A stretch of 10,072 bases of DNA from Prevotella sp. UBA4339 (GTDB lineage: Bacteria > Bacteroidota > Bacteroidia > Bacteroidales > Bacteroidaceae). The notes beneath the pieces were generated by a model, which saw nothing but the letters and a program-made list of their open reading frames with translations, ran no database searches and had not been told where the DNA came from. Positions within the stretch are counted from its first letter, which is position 1, and each line of letters opens with the position of its first letter. The stretch covers positions 5,623 to 15,694 of the forward strand of contig DGTJ01000045.1 in NCBI GenBank assembly GCA_002393725.1, given 5' to 3'. Shown here piece by piece: positions 1-6,810 of this stretch. The translations under genes were made by a program, and so were the position numbers.

Positions 1-969
1 CAGCTGGTGGTCTACTTCGTCAACTTCTTCATCCTCGGCGACCATATTCAGCCTCTCGTAGAAGAGATGGGCAAGGGGCTGGCAGCCATCAATCCCGCAG
101 CACAGTGGACGGTGACTACAGGATGGAGATACATGTTCGGTAGCGAGGCAGTGCCAGCCGGACTGTTCGCACTGCTCATCTGCTTCGTACCTGAGACACC
201 GCGCTACCTCGTGAGCATAGGCCAGGACAGCAGGGCACTCGACATTCTCTCCAAGATCAACGGCAGCAGCAAGGCAGCACAGATTCTGCAGGACATCAAG
301 GACACTATGGTGGTAAAGACCGAGAAGCTGATGACCTACGGTGCGATGTGCATCTTCGTGGGAATCATGCTTTCCGTATTCCAGCAGGCAGTAGGTATCA
401 ACGCTGTGCTCTACTATGCTCCACGTATCTTCGGCGATATGGGTATGGACGACCCGATGATGCTGACGGTATTCATGGGCATCATAAATATCTCGTTCAC
501 ACTCGTGGCAGTGTTCACCGTCGAGAAATGGGGCCGCAAGCCTCTGCTCATCTCCGGCTCGCTCGGCATGGCGCTGGGTGCCTTCGGAGTGGCTCTCACG
601 TTCGGAAACGACAGTCTTGCACTGCTGACTGCTGCCAGCCTGCTCGTCTACTCGGCATCGTTCATGTTCTCATGGGGACCTATCACATGGGTACTTATCG
701 CAGAGATATTCCCTAACACTATTCGCGGCGCAGCAGTAGCCATAGCAGTAGCCTTCCAGTGGATCTTCAACTTCATCGTCAGCTCCACCTTCGTTCCGAT
801 GTTCAACATGCACCTTACTGAGGGCGACCACTTCGGCCACTGGTTCACCTACGGACTGTATGGCATCATCTGCGTGATTGCTGCCGTATTCGTATGGAAG
901 CTCGTACCAGAGACAAAGGGCAAGACCCTCGAGGATATGACCCAGCTATGGCGCAACCGACAGAAATGA
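1..969 (+). CDS. xylE: D-xylose:H+ symporter, MFS sugar porter (5' truncated)
   Basis: This is an inner-membrane major-facilitator sugar porter of the XylE type, which imports D-xylose with a proton. It is open at the left edge: the frame runs from base 1 (Gln-Leu-Val-Val-Tyr), roughly E. coli XylE residue 175, so helices 1-4 and part of 5 are missing. About 322 codons remain. Residues that bind xylose in E. coli XylE are present: the QQ pair of FQQAVGIN (codons 128-129, Q288/Q289 in E. coli), the Asn of the same motif, Trp and Glu in TWVLIAEIF (W392, E397), the Arg of NTIRG (R404), and the QW pair of AFQWIF (Q415, W416). The sugar-porter signatures PETPRYL and PETKGKTLE are also there. The loop between helices 5 and 6 is longer than in E. 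coli. The stop TGA overlaps the next gene's ATG. Family assignment is firm; substrate (xylose rather than another hexose or pentose) is inferred. Confidence 0.88.
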   Translation, partial: QLVVYFVNFFILGDHIQPLVEEMGKGLAAINPAAQWTVTTGWRYMFGSEAVPAGLFALLICFVPETPRYLVSIGQDSRALDILSKINGSSKAAQILQDIKDTMVVKTEKLMTYGAMCIFVGIMLSVFQQAVGINAVLYYAPRIFGDMGMDDPMMLTVFMGIINISFTLVAVFTVEKWGRKPLLISGSLGMALGAFGVALTFGNDSLALLTAASLLVYSASFMFSWGPITWVLIAEIFPNTIRGAAVAIAVAFQWIFNFIVSSTFVPMFNMHLTEGDHFGHWFTYGLYGIICVIAAVFVWKLVPETKGKTLEDMTQLWRNRQK

Positions 970-1982
970 TCACCAATGCCTGTAGCGCCATCAAGGCCGT
1001 CATGCTTGTCCTGTTGGCAGCTTTGACATCGTGCCAGCCGCGTAAGACGGTTGGCACGATGGTTCCAAAAGAGCCCGACTATCAGGACTCTTCTCAGTGG
1101 TATGTCACCGAAAGGCAGGCCGCAGCCGATGTGTTCTATATCACATCGACAGAAACGGGCGACTACCTGTTGGCTGACGGCAGTACGTGCCATTATGCCG
1201 ACACATATTGTGACAGTTTGAGGGCACCGCTCTATGCAGAGATGCACGGTGTGGACTCGCTCTTGAGCGGACGTCTGAACTTCTATGCGCCCTACTACCG
1301 TCAGTGTTCGTTGCAGACTTTCACGAGCGACAGCTTAAAGGCAGCACGCCTTCCACTGCCGCTGGGTGATGTGCGCTGCGCCTTCCAGCACTATCTGAAG
1401 CATCTCAACGGCCATCGGCCATTCATACTGGCAGGTTACAGTCAGGGGGGCATGCTGATGCTGGAACTACTGAAGGAAATGGACGACGAGACCTATCGCC
1501 ACATGATAGCAGCCTACGCCATAGGCATCGCCATCAATGAGAGTCACCCACGCATCGTACCGGCCAGGCGGGCAGACGATACGGGCGTCACCGTCTGCTA
1601 CAACTCAGTGCGCGACACCAGCTGCACCGTGCCGGGATGGAAAAAGGGCCGTGTGGCTATCAATCCTGTCAATTGGCGGACAGACAGTGTCCCTGCCCTA
1701 CTGATCACCGAGCCGTCGCCGCTGCTGCCAGTTGCCGAGCAGAAGAAAGACACTATGAGCATCCGTCTCGACGTGCCTACGGGGCTGCTGATTGTCACAG
1801 GCTTCACTGGTCAAGACTACGTGCTGCCACTGATAGGCAGGGAGGGCAACTATCACACTCGCGAGATATGGTTGTATCGCGACCAACTCCGTGAAAACAT
1901 GGCCCTGAGGGCGGCAGCATTGTTAAAAAATTTAGCTACTTATCCCCACGCCTCAGAAACTGGCTTCCAGACAGGGCATTAA
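966..1982 (+). CDS. DUF3089-type alpha/beta-hydrolase lipoprotein
   Basis: This predicted lipoprotein of 338 residues belongs, by its look, to the DUF3089 group of alpha/beta hydrolases common in Bacteroidales; the substrate is unknown. The ATG at 966 is chosen because it overlaps the xylE stop as ATGA and gives a clean lipoprotein signal: a hydrophobic stretch VMLVLLAALTSC with the lipidated Cys at residue 23. An in-frame ATG at 948 is possible but adds a non-signal-like N-terminus. The nucleophile elbow GYSQGG places the catalytic Ser at residue 159. His297 in GNYHTREIWLY is a candidate triad member, and Asp284 (GQDY) is a weaker guess for the acid. ADVFYITSTE near the N-terminus and AINPVNWRTD are other family-like stretches. 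After the Cys the sequence is QPRKT, not an acidic Bacteroidota surface-export signal, so a periplasm-facing lipoprotein is more likely than a surface one. Co-transcription with xylE suggests, without proving, a role on sugar esters or similar substrates. Confidence 0.85.
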   Translation: MITNACSAIKAVMLVLLAALTSCQPRKTVGTMVPKEPDYQDSSQWYVTERQAAADVFYITSTETGDYLLADGSTCHYADTYCDSLRAPLYAEMHGVDSLLSGRLNFYAPYYRQCSLQTFTSDSLKAARLPLPLGDVRCAFQHYLKHLNGHRPFILAGYSQGGMLMLELLKEMDDETYRHMIAAYAIGIAINESHPRIVPARRADDTGVTVCYNSVRDTSCTVPGWKKGRVAINPVNWRTDSVPALLITEPSPLLPVAEQKKDTMSIRLDVPTGLLIVTGFTGQDYVLPLIGREGNYHTREIWLYRDQLRENMALRAAALLKNLATYPHASETGFQTGH

Positions 1983-2000
1983 AGGAAAATTTTGCTACCA

Positions 2001-2038
2001 TTAATGCGCGCAATTTCTAGATTTAATGCTCGCAATTT
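2001..2038. repeat. 16-bp direct repeat between convergent genes
   Basis: TTAATGCGCGCAATTT (2001-2016) recurs as TTAATGCTCGCAATTT (2023-2038), 15 of 16 bases identical with a 22-base period. The core TGCGCGCA of the first copy is itself palindromic, which is why the two copies can also fold on each other (see the terminator entry). Function unknown: it may be only a terminator, or a binding site for a dimeric protein. Confidence 0.7.
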
Positions 2039-2041
2039 TTT
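2005..2041 (+). terminator. Possible rho-independent terminator of the xylE-DUF3089 unit
   Basis: TGCGCGCA (2005-2012) can pair with TGCTCGCA (2027-2034) with one mismatch and a 14-base loop. It is followed directly by ATTTTTT. It lies 22 bases after the DUF3089 stop, where a terminator for the rightward unit is expected. The stem is short and imperfect, so this is a modest call. Confidence 0.4.
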
Positions 2042-2082
2042 CTAATAATGACCGTCTTGCCACCTTTTTCATTTCGACGCTG

Positions 2083-2090
2083 CAAAGGTA
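2083..2090 (-). promoter_or_regulatory. Orphan Bacteroidota -7 box, leftward
   Basis: On the minus strand this reads TACCTTTG, an exact TAnnTTTG -7 box identical to the one before gyrA. No TTTG sits about 19 bases upstream, so the -33 element is missing or degenerate. Transcription would run left, away from the FNT gene and antisense into the end of the DUF3089 gene. The only frame it could serve is a 23-codon one at 2001-2072. A relic promoter or chance match is possible. Confidence 0.3.
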
Positions 2091-2136
2091 ACAACATTTC
2101 ATTGCGGTTCACGAATGTTAATCCGACACACGATGC

Positions 2137-2724
2137 CTACAGCATCATCGTCCAGCGATACAGGTTGCAGCCCACGAAGTTGCCAAGTACCTCGCAGACG
2201 TACACCATCAGCACCATCGGCTGCAGCAGCTGATCAGCAGGCGACACAAGGAAGTAGAACGCATCAGCTATGGAGTGGGCAAAGCCGCAGAGTATGAACA
2301 CGGGCACACCGAGCAGCAACGGCAGCATCTTTCCCTTACGGGCGAACTCCACCGCTGTGGTCATGATGAATCCGCAGCCTATGGCCAGCAGGAAGCACGC
2401 CATAGGTCCCTTAGCCAGTCGCCCGGTGAGAATCTTAGCAGCCGGCTCTACACAGTCGGGCTGGGCATAGCCGATGAGCAGTGCCGAGAGCAGGCAGCCC
2501 ACGATATTGCCTGCGAGCACTACGGTGAGCATGCCCCAGTCGCCCTTGCGGCGGATAAATCCGGCTGTGCCGGTATACAGCTTCAGACCGTAATAGACCA
2601 CTGTGGTCAGTCCGAAGGCGAAGAGCACGGCTCCCGCCACGCCCCCGACACGCAGGTTGACCACGCAACCTATCGAGATGCATATCCCGGCAAGTATCGC
2701 CGGGGGAAATATCTTCTTCATCAT
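2137..2724 (-). CDS. Compact formate/nitrite transporter (FNT) family channel
   Basis: This is an integral membrane protein of 195 residues in the FNT family (FocA, NirC), pentameric channels that pass small monovalent anions such as formate, nitrite, hydrosulfide or lactate. Six hydrophobic segments are visible at about residues 5-24, 28-50, 63-86, 107-129, 133-160 and 167-190. Family marks are AGICISIG (12-19), LYTGTAG in the helix-2 break (49-55), GNIVGCLL (72-79), GFAHSIAD (147-154) with the conserved pore His at 150, and a second GN-x-x-G (181-185). Typical FNT proteins are about 260-285 residues, so this one lacks long loops and tails. The residue before the His is Ala149 where FocA has Glu, and the protein has nine Cys. 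Two ATG codons start the frame; the first (2722-2724) is taken. It lies 87 bases downstream of the TPR gene on the same strand, behind a set of hairpins, and no clear promoter of its own is seen. Family assignment is good; the ion carried cannot be told. Confidence 0.82.
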   Translation of the reverse strand: MMKKIFPPAILAGICISIGCVVNLRVGGVAGAVLFAFGLTTVVYYGLKLYTGTAGFIRRKGDWGMLTVVLAGNIVGCLLSALLIGYAQPDCVEPAAKILTGRLAKGPMACFLLAIGCGFIMTTAVEFARKGKMLPLLLGVPVFILCGFAHSIADAFYFLVSPADQLLQPMVLMVYVCEVLGNFVGCNLYRWTMML

Positions 2725-2727
2725 AAC

Positions 2728-2753
2728 TGATTATTGTTTTGAAACAATAATCA
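2728..2753 (-). promoter_or_regulatory. Perfect 12-bp inverted repeat abutting the FNT start
   Basis: TGATTATTGTTT and AAACAATAATCA are perfect inverted repeats separated by two bases, ending three bases before the FNT ATG. In RNA it would hide the translation start region; in DNA it could be an operator for a dimeric repressor. It shares bases 2749-2753 with the neighbouring hairpin, so the two cannot form together. No Shine-Dalgarno sequence is visible before this ATG. Confidence 0.65.
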
Positions 2754-2776
2754 GGCATCCTGACGAATGCCTGATT
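2749..2776 (-). terminator. 10-bp hairpin with T-rich tail, terminator or attenuator
   Basis: Read leftward, AATCAGGCAT (2776-2767) pairs with ATGCCTGATT (2758-2749) across an 8-base loop and is followed by ATTGTTT. That is the shape of an intrinsic terminator after the TPR gene, with an interrupted T tract. Because its second arm overlaps the inverted repeat next to the FNT start, it may act as an attenuator rather than a plain terminator. Confidence 0.55.
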
Positions 2777-2784
2777 CCGTATCA

Positions 2785-2807
2785 CACAGAGTGTCTGAGA
2801 CTCTGTG
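2785..2807 (-). other. 8-bp hairpin just after the TPR gene
   Basis: CACAGAGT (2785-2792) and ACTCTGTG (2800-2807) are perfect inverted repeats around a 7-base loop, starting 4 bases after the TPR stop. No T tract follows immediately on either strand, so it is more likely a 3' mRNA-end structure than a terminator. It is the first of three hairpins in an 87-base gap. Confidence 0.55.
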
Positions 2808-2811
2808 AGGT

Positions 2812-4029
2812 TTAGTTCTTACTGTCGGCCTCAGCCTGCTTTGTCTCAGGAGCCTCAGCACCGTAGTAGTTGTAGTAAGCGTTGTAGCGGTTGTAGCCCC
2901 AGTTGCTCTGCATGCGGTCTGGGTCGAGCTCCTTAGCCTTGTCGAAGTATCCGATAGCCTTCTTGTAGAGTTCCTTCTTCTTGGCGGGGTCCTCGATGTC
3001 CTGAGCCTGTACGCTGTATGCAGTACCTGTGTATGTGGCGATCACTGCGTTGTCGGGCTTCACGCTGAATGCCTTTTCCAGGTATTGGATAGCCTCAGCA
3101 GCCTTCTGAGAGGTGAGCAGTGCGAGACCCTTGTCGGCGAGAGCCACGAAGTTGTTAGGATCAGTAGCGAGCACGCTGTCGAGCAGTTTGTTGGCCTCGT
3201 CAGTCTGTCCGAGTCCGAGGTATGTGTTGTAGAGCTTCTCCATCACGCCGTTGGTCTTGTGCTCGGCATAAATACCCTTGAGCTTCTCGGCATACTGCAG
3301 AGTGTCGGCCTTGGTCTTCAGGTCGCTTCCGAGTATCTCGAGCTTCAGGTTGAGTGCGCTCTCATACTCAGCAGAGTCCTTCAGAGCCACGTCGGCGAGC
3401 TGCAGGGCCTTTGCCATATCCTTATCCTGGTATGCGAAGATAGCAGCGAAGCGGGCCACCTGTCCGAAGAAAGGAGCCTGAGCTGTGCGGTCGCACTCCT
3501 TGAAGAGAGGAGCAGCGTCGCTCTCTACGAAAGCCTGCCAGTACTTGCGTGCAGTGGCCTGATCCTTGGCTGTGAGAGCGTCCTGACCGGCATTTACGAG
3601 CTGCATGCGTGCACCGCCCCATACTCGCTGAGCATTCTTTGAAGCGAACTTAGGAGAGACCTTGCCCTTCTCGTTGGGCAGCTGGTCGTACTTGTCGCAC
3701 TCTATGGCATACTGCACTGCGTTGAAGGCAGCAGCCGACATTGCGGCGTTGTCAACAGGCTTCTCTTCCTTACCCATCTGCTTGGCAAGCTGGTTCTCAG
3801 TGACGATGGTGCTCTGCTTGTTGTAGTCATCCATAGCCAGGTCTACGAGCTTGTTGTAAGCCTTAGCCTTCTCTGCATCGCTGGTCAGCTGTGAGAGACT
3901 GCTATTGAGCAGCTCCTGAGCCTCAGCGTAAGACTTTGCCTTGAGGATAGCCTTCAAGGCGGGACTGTCACCGGCAAATGCAGTAGCGCTTGCTACCATC
4001 ATCATTGCCATCATCATTAATTTTTTCAT
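2812..4029 (-). CDS. Secreted tetratricopeptide-repeat protein
   Basis: This protein of 405 residues has a signal peptide and TPR-like helical repeats; its role is unknown. The N-terminus MKKLMMMAMMMVASATAFA is a signal peptide with seven Met in its first eleven residues, with likely cleavage after AFA, so the product should be periplasmic. The body is mostly helical and Ala/Lys-rich. The clearest TPR is at about 293-328 (NNFVALADKGLALL... through SVKPDN), and another helix pair with the LDPD ending is at about 354-371. Earlier parts (about 150-290) look like degenerate repeats. The C-terminus (376-405) opens with a Tyr/Asn-rich run, NRYNAYYNYYG, then a charged tail. It begins 42 bases after the gyrA stop on the same strand, an A+T-rich gap with no clear promoter box, so it may be carried on the gyrA transcript. 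TPR proteins usually mediate protein contacts; no enzyme motif is seen. Confidence 0.85.
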   Translation of the reverse strand: MKKLMMMAMMMVASATAFAGDSPALKAILKAKSYAEAQELLNSSLSQLTSDAEKAKAYNKLVDLAMDDYNKQSTIVTENQLAKQMGKEEKPVDNAAMSAAAFNAVQYAIECDKYDQLPNEKGKVSPKFASKNAQRVWGGARMQLVNAGQDALTAKDQATARKYWQAFVESDAAPLFKECDRTAQAPFFGQVARFAAIFAYQDKDMAKALQLADVALKDSAEYESALNLKLEILGSDLKTKADTLQYAEKLKGIYAEHKTNGVMEKLYNTYLGLGQTDEANKLLDSVLATDPNNFVALADKGLALLTSQKAAEAIQYLEKAFSVKPDNAVIATYTGTAYSVQAQDIEDPAKKKELYKKAIGYFDKAKELDPDRMQSNWGYNRYNAYYNYYGAEAPETKQAEADSKN

Positions 4030-4071
4030 AAGCTTAAAAAATTTGGTTGTGAACGTTATTATAAATTGTAA

Positions 4072-6618
4072 TTACTCATTGTCTGGAGTTTCAGTCTGCG
4101 GGGTATCGATAGCCGTTGGCTCCTCATCGACGATCTGTGCCTCCTCTGCGTTGTCGTCAGCATCGTCGGAGTGCTGCACCTTGCAGACGCTGGCGATGGT
4201 GTCGTTCTTCTTGGTGAGGTTGATGAGCCGTACTCCCTGAGTGGCACGTCCCATGACGCGTACATCAGCCACCTTCAGGCGGATGAGCACACCGCTCTTG
4301 TTGATGATCATGAGGTCGTTGTCGTCGGTCACCACCTTGATGGCTACCAGTCGGCCAGTCTTATCCGTCACTGCGAGAGTCTTCACACCCTTGGCACCAC
4401 GGGCTGTCTTACGATAGTCTTCCACCTCTGAGCGCTTGCCGTAGCCGTTCTCGCTTACCACCATGATGGTCTCTGTCTGAGGATCGTTGACGCATACCAT
4501 GCCTACCACCTCGTCGTCGCCGCCGTCGAGACGCATGCCGATGACACCCGTAGCCACGCGGCCCATAGTGCGGACATCGTTCTCGTCGAAGCGTACTGCA
4601 CGACCATTGCGGTTGGCAAGCAACAGCTCGTTGTGGCCGTTGGTGAGGCGAACGCCTACCACCTCGTCGCCCTCATTGATATTGATGGCGATGACACCAG
4701 CCGAACGCACGTTCTTATACTGATTGAGGCATGTCTTCTTGATGATACCCTGCTTGGTGGCGAACACTACGAAGTGGCTGTTCATGAACTCCTCGTCGTT
4801 GAAGTTCTTTATGCGCAGGACGGCATTGATGGAGTCGTCGGGCTCTATGTTCAGCATGTTCTGTATTGCGCGTCCCTTCGAGGTCTTGTCGCCCTCAGGT
4901 ATCTCATAGCACTTCTGCCAGTAGCAGCGTCCCTTCTGTGTGAAGAAGAGCAGCGTGTTGTGCATAGTGGCAGGATAGATATACTCCGTGAAGTCGTTGT
5001 CGCGATGGCGGGCAGCCTTAGCCCCTACTCCACCGCGTCCCTGCTCGTGGAACTCAGTGAGAGGTGTGCGCTTGATGTATCCCATGTGCGAGATAGTGAT
5101 GACCACAGGATCATCGGGATAGAAGTCCTCGGCATTGAACTCATGGTCGAACGGTATGATCTCCGTGCGGCGCTCGTCGCCATACTTCTCCTTCACCTCC
5201 AGCAGGTCTTGCTTCATCACCTCCTTGCAGCGCTCGGGATTGTCGAGTATCTCCTGCAACTCAGCGATGAGCTTCTGCAGGTCGTCGAACTCCTGATGCA
5301 GCTGATCTACACGCAGTCCTGTGAGCTGTGACAGTCGCATGTCGACGATGGCCTTCGACTGCAGCTCGTCGAGCTCGAAGCGGGCCTCGAGGTTGCGCTG
5401 GGCATCAGTAGGAGTCTTACTGTTGCGGATGATGTGCACCACCTCGTCGATATTGTTGACCGCGATGATCAATCCCTCGAGGATGTGTGCACGCTCCTGA
5501 GCCTTGCGCAGGTCGTACTTTGTGCGTCGTATGGTCACGTCATGACGGTGCTCTACGAAGTACTTCACGCACTCCTTCAGCGAGAGCAGACGCGGGCGAC
5601 CCTTAACAAGTGCGATATTGTTGACAGAGAAAGAGCTCTGCAGGGCTGTCATCTTGAAGAGCTTGTTGAGCAGCACGTTGGCATTGGCATCGCGCTTCAC
5701 GTCGACAACGATACGCATACCCTGACGGCCTGACTCATCGTTGACGTTGGCCACGCCCTCGATCTTGTGCTGGTTGGCCAGATCGGCGATATATGCCACG
5801 AGGTCTGCCTTATTGACACCGTATGGTATCTCGGTCACCACAATCTTGTCGTGGGTATCGCCACTCTCGATCTCAGCCTTAGCACGCATCACGATGCGGC
5901 CGCGACCCGTCTCGTAAGCATCCCTCACGCCCTGTATACCATATATATATGCTCCCGTAGGGAAGTCTGGACCCGGGATATACTTCATCAGACCGTCGGT
6001 ATCGATGTCGGGATTGTCGATATATGCACAGCAGCCGTCGATCACCTCGCCCAGGTTGTGGGTAGGCATATTGGTGGCCATACCTACAGCGATACCATTA
6101 CCGCCGTTCACCAGCAGGTTGGGCACCTTGGTAGGCATGACGGTAGGCTCCTGCAGCGAGTCGTCGAAGTTGTTCATCATGTCGACGGTCTCCTTTTCGA
6201 GGTCGTCCATGATGTGCTCACCCATTTTTGAGAGTCGGCACTCAGTGTATCGCATTGCAGCAGGCGAGTCACCGTCGACAGAGCCGAAGTTACCCTGTCC
6301 GTCGACGAGCGTATAGCGCATGTTCCAGTCCTGGGCCATACGTACGAGGGCTCCATATACGGAAGAGTCGCCATGAGGGTGATACTTACCCAGCACCTCT
6401 CCGACCACGCGTGCGCATTTCTTATAAGGTTGAGTTGATACATTATTAATGTTCATCATACCATATAGAATACGGCGATGAACCGGCTTGAAGCCGTCGC
6501 GGACATCAGGGAGGGCACGTGCCACAATGACTGACATAGAGTAGTCGATGTAGCTCGATTTCATCTCTTCCTCGATGTTGATTTTGATAATTCTGTCGTT
6601 GTCGAATGTTTGATCCAT
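4072..6618 (-). CDS. gyrA: DNA gyrase subunit A
   Basis: GyrA is the breakage-reunion subunit of DNA gyrase (GyrA2GyrB2), which introduces negative supercoils using ATP hydrolysed by GyrB. The frame encodes 848 residues, a normal full length. The N-terminal winged-helix/tower part contains HPHGDSSVYGALVRMAQ and the active-site Tyr124 in AAMRYTE (Tyr122 in E. coli). The C-terminal DNA-wrapping beta-pinwheel begins after about residue 510 and contains the GyrA box QGRGGVG at 526-532, which distinguishes gyrase from topoisomerase IV ParC. The last 30 or so residues are strongly acidic, as in many gyrase tails. In the quinolone-determining region Ser85 matches E. coli Ser83, but Gly89 stands where E. 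coli has Asp87. The start at 6618 gives the expected N-terminus, with IKINIEEEMKSSYIDYSMSVIVARALPDVRDG following. A strong promoter lies about 60 bases upstream; there is no Shine-Dalgarno sequence. It diverges from clpC. Confidence 0.98.
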   Translation of the reverse strand: MDQTFDNDRIIKINIEEEMKSSYIDYSMSVIVARALPDVRDGFKPVHRRILYGMMNINNVSTQPYKKCARVVGEVLGKYHPHGDSSVYGALVRMAQDWNMRYTLVDGQGNFGSVDGDSPAAMRYTECRLSKMGEHIMDDLEKETVDMMNNFDDSLQEPTVMPTKVPNLLVNGGNGIAVGMATNMPTHNLGEVIDGCCAYIDNPDIDTDGLMKYIPGPDFPTGAYIYGIQGVRDAYETGRGRIVMRAKAEIESGDTHDKIVVTEIPYGVNKADLVAYIADLANQHKIEGVANVNDESGRQGMRIVVDVKRDANANVLLNKLFKMTALQSSFSVNNIALVKGRPRLLSLKECVKYFVEHRHDVTIRRTKYDLRKAQERAHILEGLIIAVNNIDEVVHIIRNSKTPTDAQRNLEARFELDELQSKAIVDMRLSQLTGLRVDQLHQEFDDLQKLIAELQEILDNPERCKEVMKQDLLEVKEKYGDERRTEIIPFDHEFNAEDFYPDDPVVITISHMGYIKRTPLTEFHEQGRGGVGAKAARHRDNDFTEYIYPATMHNTLLFFTQKGRCYWQKCYEIPEGDKTSKGRAIQNMLNIEPDDSINAVLRIKNFNDEEFMNSHFVVFATKQGIIKKTCLNQYKNVRSAGVIAININEGDEVVGVRLTNGHNELLLANRNGRAVRFDENDVRTMGRVATGVIGMRLDGGDDEVVGMVCVNDPQTETIMVVSENGYGKRSEVEDYRKTARGAKGVKTLAVTDKTGRLVAIKVVTDDNDLMIINKSGVLIRLKVADVRVMGRATQGVRLINLTKKNDTIASVCKVQHSDDADDNAEEAQIVDEEPTAIDTPQTETPDNE

Positions 6619-6678
6619 AAAATAGTAAATTTTGCGTTTAAGGCACTTTTAAAGCCCGCTGACGCGTTTTTAACTGTG

Positions 6679-6709
6679 CAAAGGTACTGATTTTTTTCAT
6701 TCCGACCAA
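6679..6709 (-). promoter_or_regulatory. gyrA promoter, Bacteroidota type
   Basis: Read on the minus strand, TTTG (6709-6706) is followed after 19 bases by TACCTTTG (6686-6679), an excellent match to the Bacteroidota -33 TTTG / -7 TAnnTTTG promoter. The transcript would begin near 6673, giving a leader of about 55 bases before the gyrA ATG at 6618. Confidence 0.8.
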
Positions 6710-6774
6710 ACCTTTTAAGTATATTTAGCGGAAAGTTTAAGTAAGTTTTGGCACGATGTTTGCAAGAAATGTTG

Positions 6775-6782
6775 TAACTTTG
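6775..6782 (+). promoter_or_regulatory. clpC promoter -7 box
   Basis: TAACTTTG matches TAnnTTTG and lies 40 bases before the clpC ATG, predicting a start near 6788. The -33 element is poorly placed: TTTG occurs at 6759-6762 (12-base spacer) and at 6747-6750 (24-base spacer), neither at the usual distance of about 19. No CIRCE-like inverted repeat is seen, so a heat-shock operator is not evident. Confidence 0.6.
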
Positions 6783-6810
6783 CCCCCAAACAATGTCAAA
6801 TCAATAAAAA

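Noticed and set aside
894..965. Upstream extension of the DUF3089 gene to an ATG at 894
   Set aside because: It would overlap the conserved end of xylE by 76 bases and put a charged stretch before the lipoprotein signal; the ATGA-overlapping start at 966 fits far better.
2275..2730. Open frame of 151 codons on the plus strand opposite the FNT gene
   Set aside because: The His/Gln/Arg-rich translation lacks motifs, whereas the minus strand gives clear FNT helices and family motifs.
4633..5331. Long open frame of 232 codons antisense to gyrA
   Set aside because: Its product is a Leu/Val/Ser-rich string without domains, fully inside a well-conserved gyrA on the other strand; it is a by-product of gyrA codon usage.
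6637..6741. Three TTTAAG hexamers in the gyrA/clpC gap
   Set aside because: Short A+T-rich words are expected by chance here, and their spacing is irregular.
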